Positions 50,483 to 58,985 of a stretch of DNA of 64,000 nucleotides are shown here, in pieces. The position numbers were made by a program, and so were the translations under genes. The notes beneath the pieces are model-generated. The model did not search any database and was not told the origin of the DNA. It saw only the letters and a program-made list of their open reading frames with translations. Numbering within the stretch: the stretch's first letter is position 1; every line of letters begins with the position of its first letter. The stretch is from Balneolaceae bacterium (GTDB taxonomy: Bacteria > Bacteroidota > Rhodothermia > Balneolales > Balneolaceae): positions 1-64,000 of the forward strand of contig JAEPQE010000002.1 in NCBI GenBank assembly GCA_017640665.1, in the 5' to 3' direction.

Positions 50483-50962
50483 ATGACTATTCAAAAAAAA
50501 TCCACGCTGGCTTTTGTTTTATTAACCACTTTTTTTTTACAGGCTTGCACTAAGTCGCTGGTCGTAAAAAATGTTAACTATGCCCAGCAAATCGAATCCG
50601 TTTTAATTCCGGATGCAGATGGAAATGTAACCGATGTCCGACACGGACTGAGTTACTCTATTCTTCCCTTTCAGTACGAAGAGTTTAATGACTCAACTAC
50701 CGTAAAAGTATCTGAAGTACGAATGATCAGAAATCACCAGGGCTACTATTTTATCACAGCAGATAAATTTAAACATGTGTATGTGATGGCTCCTAAACGA
50801 GGAGAATTGAAGCTCGAACGAAAGATCCTGGTTGACGAAGAAGGGTTATTATCGCCGGCCTTTAACTGGAGAGAACCCGTTGTTCAATTAATTGACAACA
50901 CAAACAACGTGGTAATACTATTAAATGAAAAGGGAATTTATGTTGAGGAGGTAACATCATGA
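50483..50962 (+). CDS. Small lipoprotein of unknown function
   Basis: 159 residues from the ATG at 50483, chosen because AAGGAGG lies at 50471-50477, 5 bases before it. The signal ends at LQAC (Cys22). The mature part alternates short strands ('SVLIPDADGNVTDVRHGLSYSILPF', 'GYYFITADKFKHVYVMAPK', 'VVQLIDNTNNVVILLNEKGIYVEEV') and looks like a small beta domain. I do not recognise a family. The gene overlaps the next one by 4 bases (ATGA), so the two are translated together and may form an envelope complex. Confidence 0.75.
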   Translation: MTIQKKSTLAFVLLTTFFLQACTKSLVVKNVNYAQQIESVLIPDADGNVTDVRHGLSYSILPFQYEEFNDSTTVKVSEVRMIRNHQGYYFITADKFKHVYVMAPKRGELKLERKILVDEEGLLSPAFNWREPVVQLIDNTNNVVILLNEKGIYVEEVTS

Positions 50963-52197
50963 AAAAGCAAAACAGAACCATCATATACATTTGCACACTA
51001 TTTTTTGCACTCACATCAAGTGTTTTTGCACAGGAAAGTGATCATCAAATAAAAACAGATTTCGAAACTAAATACACCTCTCTCGAGGAAAGCCTGAATA
51101 CCGCTTCTAGTGTAAACGAGGTGGATAGCTTGAAGGCTGAGATCGATTCTCTTATTATACAATTTGAATCTCACCGTAAGCTTCTTGATGTTGCGTTATA
51201 TCCCCAATCGTTTGAACATGAGATCAATGCGATAATTCAAGAAGTAAATTCTGCAGAACAACGATTATTGATCATTGAAAACCAAAGTGAACGTTTGGCT
51301 GAGTTAAGCAGGGAAGTAGCGGTTTATAAGTCTGAAATTTCATTTCTGAATTCCCGTGCTGATTCTCTTCGTAAAGCCATTGCGCTTTCTATGGAAAGTG
51401 AAGAGCGCCTTGCAACGCTTGTGAAGCGTTACCGCCAGAATCTCGAACGCAGAGATGAAATAATTATGGATGTAGTTGACTCATTAATGGTTACATACAG
51501 CGGAATGAGTATGGCGAAAGTAGAAGAAATTGCCGGGAACGTCGAATCCGGCCGAATTTCAACAAGCGATAATCCTCTCGAAATGATTGAGAATATTATA
51601 GAAGAGAACACTGAGTATGCCGCATCAGCAAATCGTGCTTTATCCGTGGAAGATCATCTCAGAATGTATGCCGTTCAAAATCATTTTGAAGATACCTGGA
51701 GTAAGATTGGGCATAGATTAATTACTGCCTATGCTGGTGATAAAAGGTCTGAATGGAATACCCGTATCAATGAAAAAATGAGAGACTGGCGAATGACTAC
51801 TTCTCAGAAAATGTGGAATTCTATGGATCAATATCTTGAGTTCTCTGAAGTAAATCTCGGAGCCTTTGACAATAATTATAGCTTTTTTGTAGCATTGGAT
51901 AATTTTGTAAGAGAGGCAAAGAAAAAGAGTGAAGACGAAATCATTTCTTCTGAAAGTTACCAGGATTACCTGAGATTCCAGGACTTTTGGTCTGATAAAA
52001 TCAAAAACGAATGGAGTAATTTAATTCAGGATGCTGATGTACTTACTGTAGCCCAGATTTCTTCTATTGATGATCAATTAAGTGGTTGGGAGTACGAGTC
52101 CCGCCCGATTCACCCTTTCTTGATTGTGTTACTGGTATTATCGGCCGTTTCTTTGATTGGTTTTTCATTGGCGATGTTCAAAACGAAGAAAGCCTGA
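50959..52197 (+). CDS. Exported coiled-coil protein with C-terminal membrane anchor
   Basis: A 412-residue protein with a signal peptide (to about 'VFAQ', residue 25), long heptad-like helices (about 35-170, for example 'EQRLLIIENQSERLAELSREV' in part and 'RADSLRKAIALSMESEERLATL'), a helical second half rich in Trp and Glu ('DTWSKIGHRLI', 'RDWRMTTSQKMWNSMDQYLEF') and a C-terminal transmembrane helix at about 385-405 with a basic tail. The main part would lie in the periplasm as a long rod anchored to the inner membrane, perhaps touching the outer membrane lipoprotein encoded just upstream. No family is recognised. Confidence 0.75.
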   Translation: MKKQNRTIIYICTLFFALTSSVFAQESDHQIKTDFETKYTSLEESLNTASSVNEVDSLKAEIDSLIIQFESHRKLLDVALYPQSFEHEINAIIQEVNSAEQRLLIIENQSERLAELSREVAVYKSEISFLNSRADSLRKAIALSMESEERLATLVKRYRQNLERRDEIIMDVVDSLMVTYSGMSMAKVEEIAGNVESGRISTSDNPLEMIENIIEENTEYAASANRALSVEDHLRMYAVQNHFEDTWSKIGHRLITAYAGDKRSEWNTRINEKMRDWRMTTSQKMWNSMDQYLEFSEVNLGAFDNNYSFFVALDNFVREAKKKSEDEIISSESYQDYLRFQDFWSDKIKNEWSNLIQDADVLTVAQISSIDDQLSGWEYESRPIHPFLIVLLVLSAVSLIGFSLAMFKTKKA

Positions 52198-52212
52198 GAT
52201 TGCAAAAAATGA

Positions 52213-52246
52213 TTAAAAGCCGCGCTCTTAAGTGTGGCTTTTTTTA
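52213..52246 (+). terminator. Terminator after the coiled-coil gene
   Basis: TAAAAGCCGCGCT pairs with AGTGTGGCTTTTT allowing G-U pairs, with a short loop, then a T run. It lies 18 bases after the stop at 52197. Confidence 0.8.
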
Positions 52247-52277
52247 TATACTCCTTTTAATTAATTAAAAGGAAACC

Positions 52278-52793
52278 ATGAGAAAAAAACTTAAAGTCTG
52301 TATAGCAATATTTGCAATATTCGTAATCACCCCAAGTTTCTCCTTTGCTTTTCAGACGGAGCCAACTACGTTGATCTTTGTTCGACATGCAGAACGTGCT
52401 GAAGACGGAACACGAAATCCCCCAATTAGTGACGAAGGAAAACAGAGAGCAGTAAACCTGTTTGATGCGCTTTCAGAGTTTGAAGTGAAAGCTATTTACA
52501 GTACTCCTTACAAGCGTACCAGAATGACGGCTACGCCTACAGCTGATTCACTTGGTCTTGAAATCCAGGAATATGGTTTTGATGACATCACTGGGTTTCT
52601 TAGTGGGTTAATAGCTGAACATGCAGGATATACAGTACTAATTGTTGGTCACTCAAATACCACACCTACTCTTACTAATATGGTATTAGGAGAGGATAAA
52701 TTTGAGCAGTTAGAAGAAACAGAATATGGAGATATGTTTATTGTTAAGACTTCAGAAATGGGTTCGGGAAGTATAAGATTAGCTGAGTTTTAA
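52278..52793 (+). CDS. Exported histidine phosphatase (phosphoglycerate mutase-like)
   Basis: A 171-residue protein with a signal peptide (about 1-26). The catalytic RHA motif is in 'LIFVRHAERAEDG' (Arg36, His37), with 'YSTPYKRTRMTATPTADSLG' and the second His in 'LIVGHSNTTPTL'. It is SixA-like in size, but SixA is cytoplasmic and acts on HPt domains; this one is exported, so a periplasmic phosphoester substrate is more likely. It is a single gene between two terminator or promoter regions and is unlikely to belong to the secretion cluster that begins 70 bases later. Confidence 0.85.
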   Translation: MRKKLKVCIAIFAIFVITPSFSFAFQTEPTTLIFVRHAERAEDGTRNPPISDEGKQRAVNLFDALSEFEVKAIYSTPYKRTRMTATPTADSLGLEIQEYGFDDITGFLSGLIAEHAGYTVLIVGHSNTTPTLTNMVLGEDKFEQLEETEYGDMFIVKTSEMGSGSIRLAEF

Positions 52794-52863
52794 TACCCTT
52801 TCGGTTGAGTTTTAGTCAATTATATTTTTTTAGTTATTTTGTGAGGTCTATCTTAAAGAAAAA

Positions 52864-54033
52864 ATGCATCTACATCTAACTGGCTCCATCATAAAACAAG
52901 TCGAGAGCATCATTCAATATGCGATTGAATACGAAGTCAGTGATATCCATATAGAACCCTTCGAAAAAAGTTACCGATTAAGGTATAGGTTAGATGGTGT
53001 CCTTCAGGAAATAGCTCAACTTCAAGTGAATCAAAAAGAGGCGTTGGTTTCACGTGTTAAAATAATGTCCAATCTGGATATCGCAGAAAAACGAAGGCCA
53101 CAGGACGGAAGGATTAAAGTGCGATCGAAAAAAGGAATCGATATCGATCTGAGGGTTTCAACTTTACCTACTCAATACGGCGAAAAAGTGGTAATGAGAA
53201 TCCTGGATAAGAGCCATCTTAATCTGGAGCTTGAATCCTTAGGGTTTGAAGGAGGTGTCCTTTCAAAGTTCAGAAAAGGAATTCATAATCCTTATGGAAT
53301 GATACTGGTCACTGGGCCAACAGGTAGTGGAAAAACAACTTCTCTGTATGCAGCCTTAAATGAGTTAAATACTCAGGAAGTGAATATCACGACTATTGAA
53401 GACCCTATTGAGTACAACCTTGAAGGAATCAACCAGACTCAGGTTCACGAAGAAATAGATCTGACGTTTGCAAACATATTGCGCTCGATACTCAGACAGG
53501 ACCCAAATATTATTATGGTTGGCGAAATCCGTGATAAAGAAACGGCAGAAATTGCAATAAGATCATCGTTAACTGGTCACCTGGTCTTTTCAACATTACA
53601 TACCAATGATGCAGCTTCCGCAGTTTCAAGGCTTACAGATATGGGTATAGAACCTTTTCTTGTTACTTCTTCAGTTCGATTGGTTATGGCTCAACGATTG
53701 GTACGAAAGATATGTCAGAATTGTAAAGAAACAGATCTCCCGGAATCTTCTCTGGTTAAAGAATTAGGGCTTGACTTGAAGAAGACCACCTTTTTTAAAG
53801 GGAAAGGTTGTGAGGTATGCAACCAAACCGGATATAAAGGGCGAGTTGCTCTTATTGAATTACTGGAAATGGATTCAGACCTATCTGATAAGATTCAATT
53901 AAATTCCAACGCAGGAGAAGTCAAGACACTTGCACTTAAAAAAGGGATGGTCTCACTCAGAGAGGTTGGTGTTCAAAAGGTAAAAGAAGGGTTAACAACG
54001 GTTGAAGAGATTTATCGGGAAACGGTACTTTGA
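52864..54033 (+). CDS. Short GspE/PilB-type secretion ATPase of the second cluster
   Basis: A 389-residue motor with no MshEN N-terminal domain; it begins almost directly with the 'YEVSDIHIEPFEKSYRLRYRLDG' N2 domain. Walker A GPTGSGKTTS (about 149-158), Asp box 'IEDPIEYN', Walker B 'DPNIIMVGEIRDKET', His box 'GHLVFSTLHTNDA' and two zinc CxxC pairs (CQNC, CEVC) are all intact. It resembles GspE and PilB equally. Without the N1 domain it may dock to its PilM/GspL partner differently from the ATPase at 35676. It is first of seven co-directed genes that end with the prepilin peptidase. Confidence 0.92.
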   Translation: MHLHLTGSIIKQVESIIQYAIEYEVSDIHIEPFEKSYRLRYRLDGVLQEIAQLQVNQKEALVSRVKIMSNLDIAEKRRPQDGRIKVRSKKGIDIDLRVSTLPTQYGEKVVMRILDKSHLNLELESLGFEGGVLSKFRKGIHNPYGMILVTGPTGSGKTTSLYAALNELNTQEVNITTIEDPIEYNLEGINQTQVHEEIDLTFANILRSILRQDPNIIMVGEIRDKETAEIAIRSSLTGHLVFSTLHTNDAASAVSRLTDMGIEPFLVTSSVRLVMAQRLVRKICQNCKETDLPESSLVKELGLDLKKTTFFKGKGCEVCNQTGYKGRVALIELLEMDSDLSDKIQLNSNAGEVKTLALKKGMVSLREVGVQKVKEGLTTVEEIYRETVL

Positions 54034-54072
54034 AATCATAAGTGTAAGTTCAATAAAAATTTTCTATTCTCT

Positions 54073-54097
54073 ACAGGTATAAAATAAAGAGACCTGT
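54073..54097 (+). promoter_or_regulatory. Short inverted repeat in front of the secretin gene
   Basis: ACAGGT (54073-54078) and ACCTGT (54092-54097) are perfect complements enclosing 13 bases that include a purine-rich AAAGAGA. The ATG is at 54101. If folded, the stem would sit on the ribosome binding region. Confidence 0.3.
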
Positions 54098-54100
54098 CTA

Positions 54101-56095
54101 ATGAGAGTTAGTATAAAAATAGTTGTAGCCTTATTAATTAGTTTAAATAGCCTAAGTGGCTACGCACAGGTTTCTGGGGATTCAACAGAAATAACAGGAC
54201 GCCAAGAGTACATTAGCTATCTCAAATCCATCATTGATTCAAATAAGGTTCAGCTAAATCCGGAGAGCATACCAGAAAACCTATATCAAAAGGTTGAAAA
54301 CCTCAATGTGAGTAATATAGACTCCAGAGACTTCCTTCGGGCACTTGGTCGGCAATACGATCTCAACTTAATTGTAGATAATGCCATAAACCGGCAAGTA
54401 ACACTTCGACTTTCTGATGTATCTGTGATTGAAGTGCTTATCTTTGTTTGTCAGGAGTACAACCTCTTACTTACTCAAACAGGACAAGTATTTCGGGTTC
54501 GGGAATACAATGAGCCCGAACCGGACCCTATTATTGCAGAACCGATTATAAATTATGAGAACGAATTTCTTTCTGTAGATCTTGAGGAAGTAGAGCTCTC
54601 AGTTTTTACCCGTGAACTAACCCAGGCAACCGGGCAAAATATAATTATCCGAAATGGGGTAAGAGGAACACTTTCCGGGTACCTGAACAACGTACAGTTT
54701 GAAAATGGCTTGAATATTCTTCTTTCAAATAATGGGTATTCTTTAAGAGAGAAAGATGGCATCTATATCATAGACCGCCTTGGGTTTACAGGAGGAGAGG
54801 AAGGATCTGGTTCTAATTTCTGGGTGTCCATGGAAAATGGAATGATAAATTTGGACGTAGTTAATGCTCCGGTAACCGATGTGATCAGGGAAATTGGCTA
54901 TCAGAGCGATGTTAATATGATTACGTATGGCTTACCCAATACTAGTATTACCGCGAAGGCTAATGATTTAACCATTGATCAGGCACTTACGTATATTTTT
55001 CGGGGAACCGAGTTTACGTACAGAAAAGAAGGGGAGATGTACATCCTTGGTGATAAGAACACAAGTGGAATTGCATCCAATAAATTAATCCGGCTAAAGC
55101 ATATTCGTTCAGACGTTATAGTTGAATTAATTCCTGAAAGCATTATCCAGAACGCCAGTGTGCAGGTTATCAAAGAACAGAACGGACTTATGGTGATCGG
55201 TACTAATGATGTAATTGTAGAACTAGAAAACTTCATTGAGCAAATCGATTTCCCGACTCCTCAAATTATGATCGAGGCATTAGTGGTGGATGTAAATACA
55301 TCCGATATGTATCAGTTAGGGTTATCCTTAGCACAAGGTGGTGCTCCCGATAGCAGTTTTTTTAATCCCTTTAGTATTCTATTTGGTCAGGGAGCAGATC
55401 AGCAGGGAGGACTCTCTGTGCAAGGTTCCGGTCAGGATGTTAATAATGCATTTTTAAGTGGGGGGAACCTATTTGGTGTTCAGAATTTAGGGAGAATGCC
55501 GCAGGATTTCTTTTTCAGAATTCAGGCGCTGGATCAGGAGGGATTGGTTAGCGTACGATCACGTCCACAGATCTCTACGCTAAATGGACATACCGCCAGC
55601 ATTGAGATTGGAACGACACAGTACTTTTTACTTACTTCTACTACTCCGCTTCAGTCTCCAAACCAGATTGTAACTCAGGAATCACAACGCTTTGAATCGA
55701 TTGAGGCAAACGTATTATTGGAGATCACTCCATGGGTAAGTGCATCTGGAGATGTAACAGTGGAGGTGCATCCTGAGTTTAATACCCCTGTGGGAAGCTT
55801 TAATGCAGATATTCCGCCTACCATAAATAGTAGAGTACTCGACTCTACCGTACGATTAAAAGATGGAGAAACGATCATTCTTGGAGGTCTCATTCAGGAA
55901 AGCGAAAGCGAGAATATCAATAAAGTCCCAATACTCGGGAATATTCCACTGCTAGGGAGATTGTTTAGAAACAAAAGCACAAGCTTGATGAAATCGGAGT
56001 TAGTGATTTTTATTACTCCCCATGTGTTTTATGGAGATGGTAACGACAATGCCAGATGGAATAGTTTAAGAGAAGAGTTAAACATAGATAACTAA
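54101..56095 (+). CDS. gspD: GspD/PilQ-type secretin of the second cluster
   Basis: A 664-residue protein with a signal peptide (to about 'GYAQ', residue 23). Three STN-like N domains follow ('DFLRALGRQYDLNLIVDNAI', 'TRELTQATGQNIIIRN', 'VIREIGYQSDVNMITYG'), then an N1-type domain 'LIRLKHIRSDVIVELIPESI'. The secretin barrel has 'VSVRSRPQISTLNGHTASIEIG', 'VLLEITPWVSASGDVTVEVHPEF' (in pieces) and the signature 'KVPILGNIPLLGRLFRNKS' with a terminal 'SELVIFITPHV'. It forms the outer membrane gate. It has no SPOR domain and no obvious pilotin signal, unlike the secretin at 41987. Its gene is 67 bases after the ATPase gene, within one probable operon. Confidence 0.94.
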   Translation: MRVSIKIVVALLISLNSLSGYAQVSGDSTEITGRQEYISYLKSIIDSNKVQLNPESIPENLYQKVENLNVSNIDSRDFLRALGRQYDLNLIVDNAINRQVTLRLSDVSVIEVLIFVCQEYNLLLTQTGQVFRVREYNEPEPDPIIAEPIINYENEFLSVDLEEVELSVFTRELTQATGQNIIIRNGVRGTLSGYLNNVQFENGLNILLSNNGYSLREKDGIYIIDRLGFTGGEEGSGSNFWVSMENGMINLDVVNAPVTDVIREIGYQSDVNMITYGLPNTSITAKANDLTIDQALTYIFRGTEFTYRKEGEMYILGDKNTSGIASNKLIRLKHIRSDVIVELIPESIIQNASVQVIKEQNGLMVIGTNDVIVELENFIEQIDFPTPQIMIEALVVDVNTSDMYQLGLSLAQGGAPDSSFFNPFSILFGQGADQQGGLSVQGSGQDVNNAFLSGGNLFGVQNLGRMPQDFFFRIQALDQEGLVSVRSRPQISTLNGHTASIEIGTTQYFLLTSTTPLQSPNQIVTQESQRFESIEANVLLEITPWVSASGDVTVEVHPEFNTPVGSFNADIPPTINSRVLDSTVRLKDGETIILGGLIQESESENINKVPILGNIPLLGRLFRNKSTSLMKSELVIFITPHVFYGDGNDNARWNSLREELNIDN

Positions 56096-56100
56096 AAAGT

Positions 56101-57561
56101 ATGCTAAAAATCCCTTTCATTGAGCATACGGGAATAGGTTTAGAGATTACCGATGAAGTAATACGCTGGGTAGAAATCAATCGGTTTGGACAAAGATTGA
56201 GTTTGAAGTCATCTGGAGAGATTGTTCATAACAATAGCGATGCTTCTTTCCTTGGGGCAATCGAAAAGTTTAAAGAGCAAATTGAATCTGATGCATACCA
56301 TCTGGGAATAACTGTACCGGAGGCTTTACTTGATGTTTATGTGGAAGAAGTTCCTTATTCAGAAGAAGAAAGTGAGACCGGGCAATGGATCACTCAAAAG
56401 GAGAAAGAGCTTCTGGAAGGTCATAAGGGAGAAGGGCAGCTTATACTGCACCATCTTGTTCAGTTAGATGAAGACAACAAACGATGTATATTTCAAATTG
56501 TGGATGGTGATTTAATCGGCAGGTACAAGACTTTACTATCGGAGATGGATCTATTTCCGTTATATGTGGGAACTGGATTATTGGAGAGTGGGTATTCTCA
56601 GATCTATAATCCGGATTTTTTAAAAGAGATCTCTTCAGTAGTTCAATATCTGAATAAAAATGGATACTTGACTGTATTTGAAAAAGGATTAGTTAAGAAT
56701 GTATATGAGATTGGATCAGCCAGTAAAACAGATACAGATTTCATTCTTAATGAAGCTCATTCCTATCTCCAAACCGAGGAAGCATCAACAGATCTGGCTT
56801 TAAATTCTATTTCAATACAATTTGCTGTTTATGAAGCAGATATAAATCCTGAGAACGGAACCCTTAAAAGGCAACTTCAGAAAGCAATTCCTTTTAAAGG
56901 AAAAAAAGGGTTGGAAGAAACTCCGGGTGAGTATCTGCTAAGTATCGGTACTATTGTACGATTGTTCTTTCCTGGATTAGATGCTTTCAATTATGCTGAA
57001 CCCTCTGAGATTGACACAGGAATTTTGGTTCATGATAAAAAAGAAACCATGCGGCTCGGAGTTATGCTTTTTGCTCCTCTCATAATCTTTGCTTTATTCA
57101 CTTATGCATTAAATAAAATAGTGGATTACAGGCTGGTTGAAAGTAACCAGGTAATGGAACAGATAGGAGATAAGATTGAAGAAGTCACGGAGAAAAGAGA
57201 ACTACTTGTCGAGACCAGAGATCGTTTTGTGGAAGCCCGTTCCGTCCTGGAAGCCAAAGAACCGATTGCTTTTATTTTTGAGCAAATCGGGACACATATA
57301 CCAGAAGACATGTGGTTGATGAACCTGTCAGTAGCTAATCCTTCTGAAGCCCAGTACCAACAAGTACGGGTTTCAGGCTACTCAGGAAATGAGAATTCAA
57401 TTTCTTTATTTTTAAATCGCCTGGAAGAAAGTGATGGTGTTCAGCAAGCGTCACTCATTCTATCTGAGAAAGTAGAAGCTTCATCAAACAGGTCTCCGCT
57501 AAGTGCGGGCCTGATAGGAGCGACACGATTTGAACTCTTGATTCGTTTTTCCAATCCATGA
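56101..57561 (+). CDS. PilM-PilN/GspL-like fusion of the second cluster
   Basis: A 486-residue protein. The first 310 residues start 'HTGIGLEITDEVIRWVEINRFG', an actin-like PilM/GspL domain, without the acidic insertion of its counterpart at 39373. One membrane helix (about 318-340) leads to a coiled coil ('MEQIGDKIEEVTEKRELLVE') and a PilN-like domain ('EDMWLMNLSVANPSEAQYQQVRVSGYSG'). The same PilM-PilN fusion thus occurs in both clusters, pointing to common ancestry. The next gene overlaps its end by 4 bases (ATGA). Confidence 0.8.
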   Translation: MLKIPFIEHTGIGLEITDEVIRWVEINRFGQRLSLKSSGEIVHNNSDASFLGAIEKFKEQIESDAYHLGITVPEALLDVYVEEVPYSEEESETGQWITQKEKELLEGHKGEGQLILHHLVQLDEDNKRCIFQIVDGDLIGRYKTLLSEMDLFPLYVGTGLLESGYSQIYNPDFLKEISSVVQYLNKNGYLTVFEKGLVKNVYEIGSASKTDTDFILNEAHSYLQTEEASTDLALNSISIQFAVYEADINPENGTLKRQLQKAIPFKGKKGLEETPGEYLLSIGTIVRLFFPGLDAFNYAEPSEIDTGILVHDKKETMRLGVMLFAPLIIFALFTYALNKIVDYRLVESNQVMEQIGDKIEEVTEKRELLVETRDRFVEARSVLEAKEPIAFIFEQIGTHIPEDMWLMNLSVANPSEAQYQQVRVSGYSGNENSISLFLNRLEESDGVQQASLILSEKVEASSNRSPLSAGLIGATRFELLIRFSNP

Positions 57562-58091
57562 AAACAACTCACGTATATAGTTGGAAGATTATAAGCGGGT
57601 TTTTATTCCTGTTATTTATCGGTATGCTGGTATTTGGTTTATTACCCTTTGTAGTTGATGTGTATGAAAAGCAGAAAGTTCTCAGTTTTCAAAACGAACA
57701 GATTGAGCTGATGGGTAATTGGAAAACTCAACTTTCTGAATTGGAAGATAAGCAGAAGATTTTGGAAGACAGGCTCTCGAAAATGGTTGTAGAGTTGGTT
57801 GAAGAAGATGAATTTTCAAGAATTGTAGAGCAGCTGTTCTCTGAAGCCAGAACAAGTTTTGTTAGCATCAAAAGAATCCAACCCGGAAGTGGTGATATTA
57901 ATGGCGAATATCAATCCAGAGAAATTTCTGTAGAAGTTTCTGGCTCATATCACAGCATTGCCCGTTTTGTAAATAGGGTAGAACAGAATGGGTTTATGAT
58001 TGAGGTCAGGAATCTGGACATTGAAAAAAAGGGCCAGGGGAATATTCTTGATGGCGTTATAAATCTTGAAATAACGATGTTGAGGAGTTAG
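57558..58091 (+). CDS. PilO/GspM-like inner membrane protein
   Basis: A 177-residue bitopic protein: membrane helix at about 13-36, coiled coil ('ENEQIELMGNW...LEDKQKILEDRLSKMV') and a ferredoxin-like periplasmic domain ('FVSIKRIQPGSGDINGEYQSREISVEVSGSY' region and 'HSIARFVNRVEQNGFMIEVRNLDIE'). This is the typical build of PilO, which pairs with PilN on the periplasmic side. It is shorter than the PilO-PilP fusion of the first cluster; here the PilP/GspC part is the next gene, which starts directly after its stop. Confidence 0.82.
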   Translation: MKTTHVYSWKIISGFLFLLFIGMLVFGLLPFVVDVYEKQKVLSFQNEQIELMGNWKTQLSELEDKQKILEDRLSKMVVELVEEDEFSRIVEQLFSEARTSFVSIKRIQPGSGDINGEYQSREISVEVSGSYHSIARFVNRVEQNGFMIEVRNLDIEKKGQGNILDGVINLEITMLRS

Positions 58092-58553
58092 ATGAAAGAT
58101 TTTCTGGAAACAACTTTAGGTAAGATCATACTCGGAGTAGTAGTGGCTGTGATATGGGGAGTCAATGTATTCAATTTTTCTGAAATGTCTGGAAACTCCG
58201 ACACCCAATCGATTCAGCAGGTGCAGGATATCGATATGGATGCACTAACTATTCCCGATAAAGTAAGCTATTCCTATTCCTCAACAGCCAGAGATCCATT
58301 CAGAAGTAGTACAGTTCAACCCGAGACAGAAGATATATCCAGACAAGAACCGGTACCTCCTAACTATGTAGAGCCTGAATTAGTATTGGCGGGCATTTTT
58401 GACGGAATGGCGGTGATATCTGATAATTTTGGACAATCTTTTTTTGTGGAAGACGGAGAAATATTTAAAGATGGAATCCTTGTTAAAAAAATTGTTCAGG
58501 ACTCAGTAATTCTTGAATACAAACAAAGAAATCTTATACTCAAATTAAACTGA
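58092..58553 (+). CDS. GspC/PilP-like bitopic protein
   Basis: A 153-residue protein with a membrane helix at about 11-29, a flexible linker rich in Ser, Pro and Glu ('RDPFRSSTVQPETEDISRQE') and a small beta domain ('LVLAGIFDGMAVISDNFGQSFF...GEIFKDGILVKKIVQDSVILEY') that matches the GspC homology region or PilP domain linking the inner membrane platform to the secretin. 'ARDPF' is a frequent landmark of these linkers. Adjacent without gap to the PilO-like gene and 8 bases before the pilin gene. Confidence 0.78.
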   Translation: MKDFLETTLGKIILGVVVAVIWGVNVFNFSEMSGNSDTQSIQQVQDIDMDALTIPDKVSYSYSSTARDPFRSSTVQPETEDISRQEPVPPNYVEPELVLAGIFDGMAVISDNFGQSFFVEDGEIFKDGILVKKIVQDSVILEYKQRNLILKLN

Positions 58554-58561
58554 GAAAAGCG

Positions 58562-58981
58562 ATGAAGAAACAATTAAAGCAAATCATTAAATCCGAAGAT
58601 GGGTTTTCCTTAACCGAGTTATTGATTGTACTCGCAATCATAGGAATATTGATTATGATTGCAGTTCCGTTGTATCAAAACGTAACCACGAGGGCTAAAA
58701 CAACAGAGGCAAAAACACAATTAGCTTTTCTACATACGCTTCAGAGAGTGTACCACCTGGAACATGATACATACGCTGCTGACTTTACTGCAATAGGCTT
58801 TGAGCATGAAAAAATGATTACGGAAGGAGGGAGAGCCCGGTATACCATTGAAATCGAAAGTGCTGGTCCTGCTGGGTATGTAGCTTCTGCCACTTCCATC
58901 ATAGACTTTGACAATGATGGGGTATTTAACAAATGGCAGGTAGACGAAGAAGGAACGGTAGAGCAGGTGATTCCTGATTAG
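58562..58981 (+). CDS. Classical type IV/type II prepilin (GspG-like pseudopilin)
   Basis: A 139-residue prepilin with a canonical basic leader and cleavage site KSEDG|FSLTELLIVLAIIG: Gly14 at -1, Phe at +1 and Glu19 at +5. The hydrophobic helix runs to about residue 37 and is followed by 'TTRAKTTEAKTQLAFLHTLQRVYHLEHDTYA', typical of GspG or PilA. The C-terminus 'IIDFDNDGVFNKWQVDEEG' is Asp-rich and resembles the calcium-binding loop of GspG. It is the only classical prepilin in the window and lies directly before the peptidase that should process it. No minor pseudopilins (GspH-K) are encoded nearby. Confidence 0.92.
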   Translation: MKKQLKQIIKSEDGFSLTELLIVLAIIGILIMIAVPLYQNVTTRAKTTEAKTQLAFLHTLQRVYHLEHDTYAADFTAIGFEHEKMITEGGRARYTIEIESAGPAGYVASATSIIDFDNDGVFNKWQVDEEGTVEQVIPD

Positions 58982-58985
58982 TACT

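Noticed and set aside
52278-52793. Histidine phosphatase as SixA acting on the HPt protein at 10353
   Set aside because: The phosphatase has a clear signal peptide and should be periplasmic, while HPt proteins are cytoplasmic; the genes are also 42 kb apart.
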